Numbered from the stretch's first letter, positions 26,481 to 36,162 are shown. The stretch is DNA of 64,000 nucleotides from JBBQZU01 sp041749535 (GCA_041749535.1 JBGTBE010000011.1:51804-115803), one strand, 5' to 3'. A program made the numbers and translations. Notes: generated from the letters alone by a model not told the origin.

Positions 26481-29375
26481 CTAGACGTGCTCTGCCTCTA
26501 TGCCCACAGCTGTTTTTTCAAATGCCGAAAGAGGCGGACATGAACACATCAGGTTCCGGTCGCCATAGGCATTGTCCACCCTTCCTACCGGGCTCCAGAA
26601 CTTCATCATTCTGGTGTAAGGCAGGGGATACGCAGCTTTTTCGCGTGGGTAGCTTCTGTTCCATTCATTGGCAGTAACTTCCTGGGCGGTGTGCGGTGCG
26701 TTTTTCAGCACATTGTCGGCAGGGCTATATTTACCTTGTTCTATTTCTTCTACCTCGCGGCGTATTTGCAACATGGCGTCACAAAATCGGTCAAGCTCCT
26801 CTTTCGACTCGCTCTCAGTGGGCTCAATCATGAGGGTACCCGCTACTGGAAATGATACCGTTGGCGCGTGAAAACCATAGTCAATCAAGCGTTTCGCTAT
26901 GTCCATTACCTCCACACCTGCTGCCTTAAAGGGGCGGCATTCAATGATCATTTCGTGGGCTACTCTGCCATTCTTACCCTGATAGAGCACATTGTAGGCG
27001 CTATCGAGGCGGCACTTGATGTAGTTTGCATTGAGGATGGCGTACTTGGTGGCTTCTGTCACACCTTCTGCACCGAGCATGCGTATGTAACCGTAAGAAA
27101 TAAGCAGTATGAGTGCGCTCCCCCATGGTGCTGCAGATACCGCGCTGATTTTATTGATTCCACCCATGTCTACCACAGCATGGCCCGGTAGGAAAGGCAC
27201 AAGGTGTTGGGCCACACCTATTGGTCCCATGCCAGGGCCTCCACCCCCGTGAGGTATGGCAAAAGTCTTGTGCAGGTTGAGGTGGCACACGTCGGCACCT
27301 ATAAGTCCCGGACTTGTGAGTCCCACCTGGGCGTTCATATTTGCACCATCCATATACACTTGTCCTCCGTGCTTGTGTATGATGGCGTTGATTTCCATAA
27401 TAGACTCTTCAAAAACACCATGTGTGGAAGGATACGTCACCATCAGGCATGAGAGGTTGTTTGCGTGAAGCTCAGCCTTCTGGCGAAGGTCTTCCACATC
27501 AATGTTTCCCTGCTCGTCGCATTTTACCACCACCACTTCCATACCCGCCATTACCGCACTGGCAGGATTGGTGCCATGCGCGCTGCTTGGTATTAAAGCG
27601 ATATTTCTATGGCGGTCTCCACGGCTTTGGTGGTAATTGCGTATTACCATCAGGCCTGCATATTCGCCTTGTGCGCCGCTGTTTGGCTGAAGAGAAACGC
27701 CCGCAAAGCCCGTTATTTCACAGAGCCACCTTCTGAGCCCTTCGAACATTTCGTGGTATCCGGCAGTTTGGGTTTCAGGAGAGAAAGGGTGAATATTGGC
27801 CCACTCAGGCCAGGTAATGGGCATCAGTTCGCTCGCGGCATTGAGTTTCATGGTGCAAGAGCCAAGCGATATCATGCTGTGGGTGAGCGATAGGTCCTTG
27901 TTTTCCAATCTCTTAATGTAACGCATCAATTCAGTTTCGCTGTGGTAGCGATTGAAGGTAGGATGTGTCAGGTAGCTGCTCGAGCGCTTGAAATTTCCTT
28001 TGATCGGAGAATGGCTTTCCGATGGGATTTGGTTTTGTTTGCTTTTCGAAGCTGCTGCAAATACATCGTAGATGTCTTGAAAATCCTGACGGCTGATGGT
28101 CTCGTCCAGACTGATTCCTACATGATTGGTGTGGAAATAGCGCAAGTTTATTTCTTTAGCTACGGCTTTTTCTGAAAGTACCACTTTACTGGTGCCTTCG
28201 GGTAATTCTATAAAGAGGGTATCAAAATATACCTCATTGGTAATTTTATATCCCAGACCTGCGAGACTCTGCGCCAGACGTACAGTGCGGGTGTGTATAT
28301 CCTGAGCAATGTCTCGTATACCATCGGGACCATGGTAAACCGCATACATGGAAGCCATGATGGCAAGGAGGTTTTGCGCAGTGCATATATTGCTCGTTGC
28401 CTTGTCGCGGCGTATGTGTTGCTCCCTCGTTTGAAGTGCCAACCTGTATGCCGGCGCACCGTGCGTATCTGTAGAAACGCCTACAATTCTTCCGGGAATG
28501 TGTCTCTTGTAATGCTCTTTGGTACCAAAAAATGCAGCGTGTGGCCCCCCAAATCCCATGGGAACACCAAAGCGTTGGCTATTGCCCACAACCACATCGG
28601 CACCCCACTCACCGGGAGGGGTAAGGAGTGCGAGCGCCATTAGGTCTGTAGCTGCTACCACGCCGGTGCCATTAGCATGTGCTGCTTCGGTAAATTTTCT
28701 GTAGTCATGCACAGCGCCAGTAGCATCTGGATATTGTACAATCACACCGAATACTTTCGGGTTGAAGTTGAAGGCTTCATGGTTGCCCACAATCAAGTCA
28801 ATTCCGAGCGGTACAGCCCGCGTTTTGAGCACGTCTATGGTTTGTGGAAAACACTGTTCAGAGACGAAAAATATATTCGCTTCCCGTTTCACAGCTTCCC
28901 GCTCTCGGGCTGCATAAAGCATCACCATTGCCTCAGCTGCAGCCGTAGCTTCATCGAGCAGCGATGCGTTTGCAATTTCCATTCCTGTAAGGTCCATGAC
29001 CATGGTTTGGAAATTGACAAGGGCTTCAAGTCGCCCTTGTGCTATTTCGCTCTGATATGGAGTGTATGCCGTGTACCAACCCGGATTCTCCAATACATTG
29101 CGCTGTATGGCAGAAGGAACAATGGTGTTATAATACCCCATCCCAATATAGCTGCGGAATACCTTGTTCTTTGCCGCGAGTTGCTTCAATTCACGAAGGT
29201 AAAAATGCTCACTGCGTCCGCTTGGCAAATCCAAAGGGTTCTTTAGCCTGATTTTTTCCGGAACGGCCTGGTCTATCAGTTCGTCAATGGTGCCAACTCC
29301 TATGGTCTTCAGCATTTCTGGAAGATCGTGCATGCGGGGACCAATATGTCTTTGGGGGAAGTCTCTAAGCGGCAT
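26481..29375 (-). CDS. gcvP: Glycine dehydrogenase (decarboxylating), P-protein
   Basis: A 964-residue full-length P-protein of the glycine cleavage system: it decarboxylates glycine and passes the aminomethyl group to lipoylated GcvH. Both halves (GcvPA- and GcvPB-like) are fused, as in most Bacteroidota. The PLP lysine is Lys703 in HLNLHKTFAIPHGGGG. The N-terminal MPLRDFPQRHIGPRMHDLPE matches the usual start. LpdA, which reoxidises the lipoyl arm, is encoded 30 kb away in this window at 58032. gcvT and gcvH are not adjacent. Confidence 0.97.
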   Translation of the reverse strand: MPLRDFPQRHIGPRMHDLPEMLKTIGVGTIDELIDQAVPEKIRLKNPLDLPSGRSEHFYLRELKQLAAKNKVFRSYIGMGYYNTIVPSAIQRNVLENPGWYTAYTPYQSEIAQGRLEALVNFQTMVMDLTGMEIANASLLDEATAAAEAMVMLYAAREREAVKREANIFFVSEQCFPQTIDVLKTRAVPLGIDLIVGNHEAFNFNPKVFGVIVQYPDATGAVHDYRKFTEAAHANGTGVVAATDLMALALLTPPGEWGADVVVGNSQRFGVPMGFGGPHAAFFGTKEHYKRHIPGRIVGVSTDTHGAPAYRLALQTREQHIRRDKATSNICTAQNLLAIMASMYAVYHGPDGIRDIAQDIHTRTVRLAQSLAGLGYKITNEVYFDTLFIELPEGTSKVVLSEKAVAKEINLRYFHTNHVGISLDETISRQDFQDIYDVFAAASKSKQNQIPSESHSPIKGNFKRSSSYLTHPTFNRYHSETELMRYIKRLENKDLSLTHSMISLGSCTMKLNAASELMPITWPEWANIHPFSPETQTAGYHEMFEGLRRWLCEITGFAGVSLQPNSGAQGEYAGLMVIRNYHQSRGDRHRNIALIPSSAHGTNPASAVMAGMEVVVVKCDEQGNIDVEDLRQKAELHANNLSCLMVTYPSTHGVFEESIMEINAIIHKHGGQVYMDGANMNAQVGLTSPGLIGADVCHLNLHKTFAIPHGGGGPGMGPIGVAQHLVPFLPGHAVVDMGGINKISAVSAAPWGSALILLISYGYIRMLGAEGVTEATKYAILNANYIKCRLDSAYNVLYQGKNGRVAHEMIIECRPFKAAGVEVMDIAKRLIDYGFHAPTVSFPVAGTLMIEPTESESKEELDRFCDAMLQIRREVEEIEQGKYSPADNVLKNAPHTAQEVTANEWNRSYPREKAAYPLPYTRMMKFWSPVGRVDNAYGDRNLMCSCPPLSAFEKTAVGIEAEHV

Positions 29376-29608
29376 AAAATCAGGATTTAGTTGGTGTTAA
29401 TTGAGGGCTGCAAATATACGGAGATTTGAATGCATAACATATTTTCGAAAGGGTTGTTTTTGTATGGGTTAAATTTCAGATAATCAGGTGTTTCTGCATA
29501 TATATCCATCTCTGAATCAGGGAATATGCTGTGTGTGAAACCAATGTTTTGACGGTATCTGATTGCGCACGCTTCTAATGTACAAGCATCTTGTAAGATA
29601 TTAAGCGT
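29376..29608. other. Intergenic region between gcvP and the next operon
   Basis: About 230 bp between divergent genes. It must hold the gcvP promoter. No RNA gene, riboswitch-like fold (for example a glycine riboswitch tandem) or repeat was recognised by eye. A weak minus-strand frame here (29387-29641) is not credible as a gene. Confidence 0.5.
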
Positions 29609-29636
29609 TTGGGTTTCAGTCCTAGACCTATCTTTG
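29609..29636 (+). promoter_or_regulatory. Promoter of the 29647 operon
   Basis: TTG at 29609-29611 and TATCTTTG at 29629-29636, 17 bases apart, match the Bacteroidota -33/-7 layout. The ATG follows 10 bases after the -7 box, so the leader is very short. Confidence 0.55.
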
Positions 29637-29646
29637 CCCAACTTTT

Positions 29647-30360
29647 ATGCGAACATTCCTGGCATTCTGTTTTTGTTTTGCACCATTTACCGGATCGGCG
29701 CAAGATCCTGTGAACATCCTTTTGATGAATGGAAAGGAGTTGGTTGTGTACAGCCTCAACGATACATCCTTCACCAATCTTCAGTTTGAATACGACAAGA
29801 ATTTTTTCCGCAAAGAGCGCCTACATATCAGAGCAAGAAGGAAGGCCGGAAAACCTTTTGACCTGGGCATACAATCAGCTAAGGCTGAGGCAAAGCCGGT
29901 GGTTCTCAAGCATGCTTCATTGGAGCGCAATGAAGTATTTTCAATGATAGCCAAGGGAGGCGATGAACGTTTGCTCTACTATTTGGATCCTGCAATTGGC
30001 AACGACATGCCTGTAGAAAGTGCCCGAGCGTATGCACTCGGTGCGCGCGATGCACGTGTAGCCAAGTCGGGTGCCGGGTGGTTTTACGCAGGGCTTGGGG
30101 CTGGATTCGTCGGAGGCTATGCCACCAAAGGAAGCATTTGGGCGGTGGCATTGCCGCCCGTACTCTCCCTCACTTCTCTCATTCCATCTGTGAGCATACC
30201 CGAAAAGGCCATACACGACCTTAGATACCAATACAACGAGGACTATGCCCTGGGTTTTGAACGACAAACAAGAAGCCGGAACCTACTGCAAACCTTGAAG
30301 GGGAGTGTGCTCGGCACAGTGGCTGGATTGGTGCTGTATACGGTTGTAGACAACAACTGA
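29647..30360 (+). CDS. Secreted protein of unknown function
   Basis: A 237-residue protein with a signal peptide (MRTFLAFCFCFAPFTGSAQ). The first 80 residues resemble the beta-strand start of many Bacteroidota envelope proteins that read out a named field (ILLMNGKELVVYSLNDTS). Later there are two glycine-rich hydrophobic segments (about residues 147-180 and 218-235) that may be membrane-associated. No family was recognised. The stop shares a base with the start of the next gene (TGATGG), so it forms an operon with the UbiA-like protein. Confidence 0.75.
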   Translation: MRTFLAFCFCFAPFTGSAQDPVNILLMNGKELVVYSLNDTSFTNLQFEYDKNFFRKERLHIRARRKAGKPFDLGIQSAKAEAKPVVLKHASLERNEVFSMIAKGGDERLLYYLDPAIGNDMPVESARAYALGARDARVAKSGAGWFYAGLGAGFVGGYATKGSIWAVALPPVLSLTSLIPSVSIPEKAIHDLRYQYNEDYALGFERQTRSRNLLQTLKGSVLGTVAGLVLYTVVDNN

Positions 30361-31199
30361 TGGATTTCCATAAGCTTCCTGGCAATTGGGTTCGATTTCT
30401 CACTGAAACCAATTTGTTTATTGCACTTTGTGCAAGCAGCTATGGCTGCGCATCTCAGATATATGCCGGTTTATCACCCGATTTTATCTCGGCTGGATTC
30501 CTATTCTGCGCTACCTTGTTTACCTATAATTTTATGCGCATTGCCGGCGATTTTGCCAGAAAGGGTGTTCAGCGCAATGTGCAACTTGTGTTTCTCTTCT
30601 TGGGTGCAGCGGGATTGCTGTGGTTTCTACCACTCCTTTCTGTAGGGCAGTTGCTCATTTTCACAGCTGCAGGTTCGCTGTCACTCGCGTATACACTGCC
30701 AGTAATTCCTGTGTCTGGATCATGGAAGTCACTTCGTGCCATTCCGCATTTAAAATTGCCGGTTATAGTTGCCACGTGGATACTTGCAGGGGTAGTTGCG
30801 CAGTTGCTGCCACTGGGAATGCCACATGGTCTTGATTGTTGGATACGCCCGCTGCTACTGCTTATTCAACAAGGTGGATTGGTTGCAGTACTCTGTATTT
30901 GCTTTGATATTCGCGACCTTCCATTGGACCATCCAACCCAACGTACCCTGCCCCAGCGTTTCGGATTACAGGGAACAAAACAAATTGGTTTTGGCATTCT
31001 TTGGTCAGCCACATTCGCAACTGTATTGAATTACCTTCTTGGAACTTTTATGCTCCCCGCATTGACGATTGCGCTTTGTACTCTTTTGATAGCCTGGCTG
31101 CTGTTGCGCAGAGCAAATACGCACCAACCGCCTTTTTATTTCGAAGTGCTCACCGATGGGGTATTGCTGATACCCTTGCTCTTGTTTTTGTTTTCCTAA
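30360..31199 (+). CDS. UbiA-like integral membrane protein
   Basis: A 279-residue membrane protein with about eight hydrophobic helices. The second UbiA-type aspartate motif is recognisable as FDIRDLPLDHPTQRTLPQRFG, and the first (normally NxxxDxxxD) appears as YNFMRIAGD with one Asp lost. UbiA enzymes attach prenyl chains to aromatic rings (menaquinone or haem O synthesis). With the first motif degraded it may have lost prenyltransferase activity or use another substrate. Its stop is only 1 bp from the convergent hemL stop. Confidence 0.7.
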   Translation: MDFHKLPGNWVRFLTETNLFIALCASSYGCASQIYAGLSPDFISAGFLFCATLFTYNFMRIAGDFARKGVQRNVQLVFLFLGAAGLLWFLPLLSVGQLLIFTAAGSLSLAYTLPVIPVSGSWKSLRAIPHLKLPVIVATWILAGVVAQLLPLGMPHGLDCWIRPLLLLIQQGGLVAVLCICFDIRDLPLDHPTQRTLPQRFGLQGTKQIGFGILWSATFATVLNYLLGTFMLPALTIALCTLLIAWLLLRRANTHQPPFYFEVLTDGVLLIPLLLFLFS

Positions 31200-31200
31200 G

Positions 31201-32496
31201 TCAGCCAAAAATCTTGTCCAGACTCCGCTTAAATGCGTTCACACCTTTGGTCAGGTCCTCCATGCTGTGTGCCTGGGAGATGAAACCAACTTCATAGCCC
31301 GAGGGTCCAAGGTAAATACCTTCCTCCAAAAGCATTGCGTGGAGTTTGCTGAAAAGTGGATTCATCTTTTTACCATCTATTTCATCACTGCTTGTAATGG
31401 CTTCCTGTGCATCGAAGGAAACCCAGAAGATGGAGCCAATGTGGATTACCCTAAATGCATATTGTCGGGATACAGCGTGTTGATTTATCTGGCTTGCAAA
31501 TCCATCGGTTTTGGCTGCGAGTGTCTCGTAAAATCCTGGAACCAGGCAGGCTTCAAGTTGCGCTTTGCCGGCAGCCATGGCCACAGGGTTGCCGCTTAGT
31601 GTGCCGGCCTGGTATACAGGTCCATCGGGAGCAACGAACTGCATGATTTCTTTTCTTGCACCATAGGCACCAACCGGAAGCCCGCCACCAATGATTTTTC
31701 CAAATGCAAGGATGTCTGGTTTGATACCATAGTATCCGGCAGCTCCCTCAAAACCAACGCGAAAACCAGAGATCACTTCATCAAAGAATAGGGGAATGTT
31801 TTCCCTGTCGCATACATCGCGTAAAAATTGCAGAAAATCTCTTCCTTGAAGGAGCAACCCATTGTTGGCAGGGATAGGCTCTATGGCAATGCAGGCAATG
31901 TCGCCGGCATACTTCTTCACGGCCACTTCTACCGCTTCGCGGTTGTGCAAGGGCAACACAATGGTCTCACTTGCATAAGCCTGGGGGATACCCGCCGATG
32001 AGGAAGTTCCGAGTGTGGCCAGACCGCTTCCTGCATTTACCAGCAATGCATCCACATGGCCGTGGTAGCAACCATCAAATTTTATAATCTTATTTCGCCC
32101 TGTGAATCCCCGTGCCAGCCTGATGGCGCTCATGGCGGCTTCTGTGCCGGAATTTACAAACCGTATTTTCTCCACGTAGCGGTGGTTTGAGATTATCAGC
32201 GCCGCGAGTTCATTCTCGTACCTCGTGGGTGCACCATAAGATGTGCCTCGGGTTGCAGCATCGCATACGGCCTGCACCACTGCAGCGGGAGCGTGACCAA
32301 GTATGAGTGGTCCATAGGAGCAACAGAAATCAATGTATTCATTGCCATCGGCATCAGTGATTTTGCTGCCCTCGCCCTTGTCTATAAACAACGGGGTACC
32401 ACCTACAGCCTTAAATGCACGCACAGGGCTGCTCACCCCACCGGGAAAATACTGTAGTGCTTCGGTATAAAGTGTCTTTGATTTTTCTCTTGACAT
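31201..32496 (-). CDS. hemL: Glutamate-1-semialdehyde 2,1-aminomutase
   Basis: A 431-residue PLP enzyme of the C5 haem pathway that converts glutamate-1-semialdehyde to 5-aminolevulinate. The PLP lysine is Lys267 in DILAFGKIIGGGLPVGAYG, and the family start SREKSKTLYTEALQYFPGGV is intact. The Met at 32496 was chosen; the frame is open to 32553, but that extension is not homologous and contains the gene's likely promoter. hemH (ferrochelatase) is in the same window at 59478, though not linked. It is divergent from kynU with an 85 bp gap carrying opposing promoter boxes. Confidence 0.96.
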   Translation of the reverse strand: MSREKSKTLYTEALQYFPGGVSSPVRAFKAVGGTPLFIDKGEGSKITDADGNEYIDFCCSYGPLILGHAPAAVVQAVCDAATRGTSYGAPTRYENELAALIISNHRYVEKIRFVNSGTEAAMSAIRLARGFTGRNKIIKFDGCYHGHVDALLVNAGSGLATLGTSSSAGIPQAYASETIVLPLHNREAVEVAVKKYAGDIACIAIEPIPANNGLLLQGRDFLQFLRDVCDRENIPLFFDEVISGFRVGFEGAAGYYGIKPDILAFGKIIGGGLPVGAYGARKEIMQFVAPDGPVYQAGTLSGNPVAMAAGKAQLEACLVPGFYETLAAKTDGFASQINQHAVSRQYAFRVIHIGSIFWVSFDAQEAITSSDEIDGKKMNPLFSKLHAMLLEEGIYLGPSGYEVGFISQAHSMEDLTKGVNAFKRSLDKIFG

Positions 32497-32504
32497 GTGT
32501 TGTC

Positions 32505-32512
32505 TACCTTTG
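32505..32512 (+). promoter_or_regulatory. -7 box (TACCTTTG) for kynU
   Basis: TACCTTTG in the hemL-kynU divergent gap, plus orientation, about 70 bases upstream of the kynU ATG. It lies close to the hemL start codon. Confidence 0.45.
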
Positions 32513-32550
32513 CGGCAAATGCACCTGCAGTTGCCCATATAAAATGGGGG

Positions 32551-32558
32551 CAAATGTA
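32551..32558 (-). promoter_or_regulatory. -7 box (TACATTTG) for hemL
   Basis: On the minus strand TACATTTG lies 54 bases before the hemL ATG. The leader includes a short hairpin (CCCAT/ATGGG). It overlaps the region transcribed from the kynU promoter, so the two promoters face each other across 40 bp. Confidence 0.45.
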
Positions 32559-32581
32559 CGCCATAAAATTACCTCAGCCCA

Positions 32582-33850
32582 ATGAACCAACTACGCGATA
32601 AAGCCTGGCAACTTGATGGAGCCGATGTACTTTCGGGTTTCAGAGAAAAGTTTCACATCCCCCTTCACAACGGTATGCCATGCTTGTACTTTACGGGCAA
32701 TTCCCTGGGCCTGCAACCGAAGTCGGTAAGGGAAGCCTTAAACCAGGAGCTCGACGATTGGGCCACATACGGGGTGGAAGGTCACTTTGAAGCGCGAAAT
32801 CCATGGGTGAGTTACCACGAATTGCTCATGAAGGAAGGAGCAGAAATGGTGGGTGCCAGGCAAGGTGAAGTGGTTCATATGAATGGCCTTACGGCAAATC
32901 TACACTTGCTCATGGTCAGTTTTTACCGCCCCATGGGTAAACGCTATAAAATTCTCTGTGAAGCAAAAGCTTTTCCCAGCGACCAGTATGCCCTCGAATC
33001 ACAAGTGAAATACCATGGCTATTCACCGGAAGATGCAATTATAGAAGTTAAGCCCAGGGATGGGGAACATACCATCCATGAGGATGATATAGAAGCCGTA
33101 ATTTCCAAGCATGGCGATGAAATAGCATTGGTATTTTGGGGAGGCGTCAATTATTACACAGGCCAGTTTTTTGATCTGGAGCGCATTACCAAGGCCGGGC
33201 ATGCTTCGGGTGCAGTTGTTGGTTTCGACCTTGCGCACGCCGCGGGCAATGTCCCGTTGAGGCTCCACGATTGGGGGGCCGACTTCGCCGCATGGTGTAC
33301 CTATAAATATATGAACAGCGGTCCGGGGTCTGTATCCGGAGTCTTTATCCACGAGCGGCACGCCAATAATAGAACCTTGCCCCGGTTTGCTGGATGGTGG
33401 GGCCACAACAAGAAAGAGCGTTTTCTTATGGAACCCGGCTTCGATCCTATTCCCGGTGCAGAGGGTTGGCAGCTTAGCAATGCCCCTATTTTTAGCATGG
33501 CGCCACATTTGGCATCCCTTCGCATTTTCACCGAAGCTGGCATGGATAGGCTGAGGAGCAAAAGCGTGGAGCTCACCAGTTTTCTGATCGAAATACTGGA
33601 TCATGTAGCGCGCGCAACCAAAGCCAATGTCGAGATTATTACACCCCGCACTCCTGCGAACCGAGGCTGTCAGGTGAGCTTACTCGTGCATGGATATGGC
33701 AAGGCGCTTTTCGATAGACTGGCATCAGAAGGTGTGGTGGCCGACTGGAGGGAACCCAATGTGATTCGTTTGGCACCAGTGCCTCTATACAATTCTTTTG
33801 TAGACGTGTACAACTTTGGCGAAATTCTGAAAAAGGCTTTGGAACAATAA
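32582..33850 (+). CDS. kynU: Kynureninase
   Basis: A 422-residue PLP enzyme that hydrolyses kynurenine (or 3-hydroxykynurenine) to anthranilate (or 3-hydroxyanthranilate) plus alanine. The PLP lysine is Lys242 in WCTYKYMNSGPGSVSG, and the family blocks CLYFTGNSLGLQPKSV and ARNPWVSYHELLM are intact. The next gene is kynurenine 3-monooxygenase, 19 bp downstream, so the pair should make 3-hydroxyanthranilate for NAD synthesis or catabolism. Tryptophan 2,3-dioxygenase and 3-hydroxyanthranilate dioxygenase are not in the window. Confidence 0.96.
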   Translation: MNQLRDKAWQLDGADVLSGFREKFHIPLHNGMPCLYFTGNSLGLQPKSVREALNQELDDWATYGVEGHFEARNPWVSYHELLMKEGAEMVGARQGEVVHMNGLTANLHLLMVSFYRPMGKRYKILCEAKAFPSDQYALESQVKYHGYSPEDAIIEVKPRDGEHTIHEDDIEAVISKHGDEIALVFWGGVNYYTGQFFDLERITKAGHASGAVVGFDLAHAAGNVPLRLHDWGADFAAWCTYKYMNSGPGSVSGVFIHERHANNRTLPRFAGWWGHNKKERFLMEPGFDPIPGAEGWQLSNAPIFSMAPHLASLRIFTEAGMDRLRSKSVELTSFLIEILDHVARATKANVEIITPRTPANRGCQVSLLVHGYGKALFDRLASEGVVADWREPNVIRLAPVPLYNSFVDVYNFGEILKKALEQ

Positions 33851-33869
33851 TTTTTTGCACCTTGTACCT

Positions 33870-35237
33870 ATGAAAAACGTTTTGGTGATTGGTGGTGGAT
33901 TGGTGGGAGCATTGCTCGCAGCTAACTTTTCCCGAAGAGGGTACCGTGTGAAGGTGTATGAACGTCGTTCGGACATTCGCCAGTCTACAATCGTAGCAGG
34001 AAAGTCTATAAACCTGGCGCTGAGCAATAGAGGGTGGAAGGCCATTGATATGATTGGCCTTCGGGAAGAAGTGCTCGAAGTGGCAATACCCATGCACGGC
34101 AGGCAAATTCACGATATACATGGCAAAGAAATTTTTCAGCCGTACGGAAAAGCGGCAGAAGCCATCTACTCCGTATCACGCGGGGACTTAAATGCCCGCC
34201 TTCTTGAAAAAGCCGAGAAAGGATATGGCGTGGAGATGCACTTTAACCAACGCTGTGTGAAGGTGGATTTTGAACATTCGGTTGCCTGGTTTGAAGATGC
34301 TCAGACTGGTGAGACCACCGAGGTGACAGCCGATCTCATATTTGGCACCGACGGTGCATTTTCACAGGTGCGTGCCGACATGCAAAAGACAGCCAGGTTC
34401 AACTACCAGCAAGAATACATCCCCCATGGGTACCGGGAGTTGCTTTTGCCTGCGGGCAAGGATGGTGCCTATCTCATTGAGAAGAATGCCCTGCACATAT
34501 GGCCTCGTGGGGGATATATGCTCATAGCACTCCCCAATCCGGATGGCAGTTTTACCTGTACCTTATTTATGCCTTATGAAGGAAAACACTCTTTCAGTGC
34601 CCTGCAAACCGATGCATCCATAGACAGCTTTTTCAAGGAAGTATTCCCGGACTTCTACGGGATGATCCCAAATATTGTCGATGAATACAAGTCGCATCCC
34701 CTCAGCGATTTGGTGATTATACGCTGCTACCCATGGGTGCGCAACCGCACTTGTATTATTGGCGACGCATCGCATGCCATTGTGCCCTTTTATGGGCAGG
34801 GAATGAACAGTGGATTTGAAGATTGCTCAGTACTCGATGGTATGATGGAACAATTCGGGCAAGATTGGGATGCCCTGTTGCCTCAGTTTCAGATTACACG
34901 AAAGCCTGATGCGGATGCCATTGCTACCCTCGCCCTCAGGAATTATGTAGAAATGCGTGATCTAGTGGGCGATCCTATGTTTTTGCTTCAAAAGAAAATA
35001 GAAGCCAAAATATATGAAAAGCACCCCGAATTGTGGGTCCCTCTATATTCCCAGGTTACCTTTAGCCATACCCGTTATTCTGAAGCACTTGAGCGCGGCC
35101 GGTTGCAGGACGCCATCATGCATAAAGTCATGTCAAATCCCAACATTGCTGAGCTTTGGGACAGTTTGGAAGTAGAACAACAAATTTTGGCAGAAGCAGT
35201 CAAATTAAAGAGTAACCCAAGCGTTATTTTGTCGTAA
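33870..35237 (+). CDS. kmo: Kynurenine 3-monooxygenase
   Basis: A 455-residue FAD-dependent aromatic hydroxylase that converts L-kynurenine to 3-hydroxykynurenine with NADPH and O2. FAD motifs: VIGGGLVGALLAANFSRRG at the start and GDASHAIVPFYGQGMNSGFE near residue 300. The YKSHPLSDLVIIRCYPW region matches KMO. The N-terminus was set at ATG 33870; a TTG five codons upstream is possible. The C-terminal hydrophobic anchor of eukaryotic KMO is absent, as in bacterial forms. In operon with kynU. Confidence 0.95.
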   Translation: MKNVLVIGGGLVGALLAANFSRRGYRVKVYERRSDIRQSTIVAGKSINLALSNRGWKAIDMIGLREEVLEVAIPMHGRQIHDIHGKEIFQPYGKAAEAIYSVSRGDLNARLLEKAEKGYGVEMHFNQRCVKVDFEHSVAWFEDAQTGETTEVTADLIFGTDGAFSQVRADMQKTARFNYQQEYIPHGYRELLLPAGKDGAYLIEKNALHIWPRGGYMLIALPNPDGSFTCTLFMPYEGKHSFSALQTDASIDSFFKEVFPDFYGMIPNIVDEYKSHPLSDLVIIRCYPWVRNRTCIIGDASHAIVPFYGQGMNSGFEDCSVLDGMMEQFGQDWDALLPQFQITRKPDADAIATLALRNYVEMRDLVGDPMFLLQKKIEAKIYEKHPELWVPLYSQVTFSHTRYSEALERGRLQDAIMHKVMSNPNIAELWDSLEVEQQILAEAVKLKSNPSVILS

Positions 35238-35279
35238 AAGACCACTGTTCATCAGGGACTAAAGGCAAATTTGAAACCT

Positions 35280-36116
35280 ATGCGTATTGCTCTTCTAGCT
35301 ATTTTACTGGTATGTGTGCAAGCGGAATCGATGGCGCAATCCATCAACCGCAAAAAGAACCGTGGCATTTTTCCTACATTCGGCAATTATGATAAAAAAG
35401 GATGGGTTTTCAGTCCTTTATTTACTTATACGTTGCCACCGTTCAGCAATGCGTCTGAAACCATTCCTATCAACGATGCCCAGTCCTACGAAGTGGACTA
35501 CACCGCTGTAGGTAGAATTGGCCTCGGAGTAGAAGCAGGCCGCTTCTATGCTGTGGAAACTTCCAGGCTGATCAATTATTATGATTTTACACTTGGCTTC
35601 AAGAACATTCGCGGCGTGGAGCGCTACTCCGCTACGCTGGTTGATTCTAATGGTGCCGGTTCTAACATCGCTGAAGGAGAAGGGGTTTTTGCGCTGAACT
35701 ATATCACTGCCTCGTTCAATATTCACAAAATGAACCAAATCTCCAACACCACTTTTATTCAGAACAGCCTCGGGGTGAATGTAGACTACAATATAAGTGA
35801 GAATGCTACATACAACGACCGTGGAATTCCACTTGACCCTGTAGACACAGATCCATTACTGGCTCAGATTCACTATCGCTTTGGCGTGGGAATTAAAATT
35901 GCACCCAATGTGATGATGATTCCAAGTTTGGAAACAGCCATTCTTACGGTATACGAATTCGATGATTTTAAATCTACACTTCCGGTGTTCAACTCGAGGT
36001 ACCGGCCTGTAATTGGGCGCGTATCATTTTTGCTGCTCGACAAAAAAGCTGACCGGGAATGTCCTTCCAATGGTAAGCGGAAAAAAGGCAAGAGCGAAAC
36101 CCTTTTCGGAAAATAA
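35280..36116 (+). CDS. Secreted protein of unknown function
   Basis: A 278-residue protein with a signal peptide (MRIALLAILLVCVQAESMAQ). The mature part is rich in beta-strand alternation and aromatic residues (YEVDYTAVGRIGLGVEAGRF; HYRFGVGIKIAPNVMMIPSL) and looks like a small outer-membrane beta-barrel. The C-terminal 20 residues are basic (GKRKKGKSETLFGK), unusual for a barrel terminus. No family was recognised. The gene is 42 bp downstream of kmo in the same direction and may be co-transcribed. The start at ATG 35280 is preferred to TTG 35271. Confidence 0.75.
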   Translation: MRIALLAILLVCVQAESMAQSINRKKNRGIFPTFGNYDKKGWVFSPLFTYTLPPFSNASETIPINDAQSYEVDYTAVGRIGLGVEAGRFYAVETSRLINYYDFTLGFKNIRGVERYSATLVDSNGAGSNIAEGEGVFALNYITASFNIHKMNQISNTTFIQNSLGVNVDYNISENATYNDRGIPLDPVDTDPLLAQIHYRFGVGIKIAPNVMMIPSLETAILTVYEFDDFKSTLPVFNSRYRPVIGRVSFLLLDKKADRECPSNGKRKKGKSETLFGK

Positions 36117-36135
36117 TTCATCCGTAAAATATAGC

Positions 36136-36161
36136 TCCTTCGCCGCTCTGCTGATGAAGGA
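36136..36161. terminator. Weak hairpin between convergent genes
   Basis: TCCTTC and GAAGGA pair across a 14-base loop between the convergent 35280 and MBL-fold genes. Weak evidence. Confidence 0.25.
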
Positions 36162-36162
36162 T

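Noticed and set aside
29387..29641. An 84-codon minus-strand frame between gcvP and the 29647 gene
   Set aside because: It starts with TTG, has no recognisable motif and occupies a divergent promoter region.
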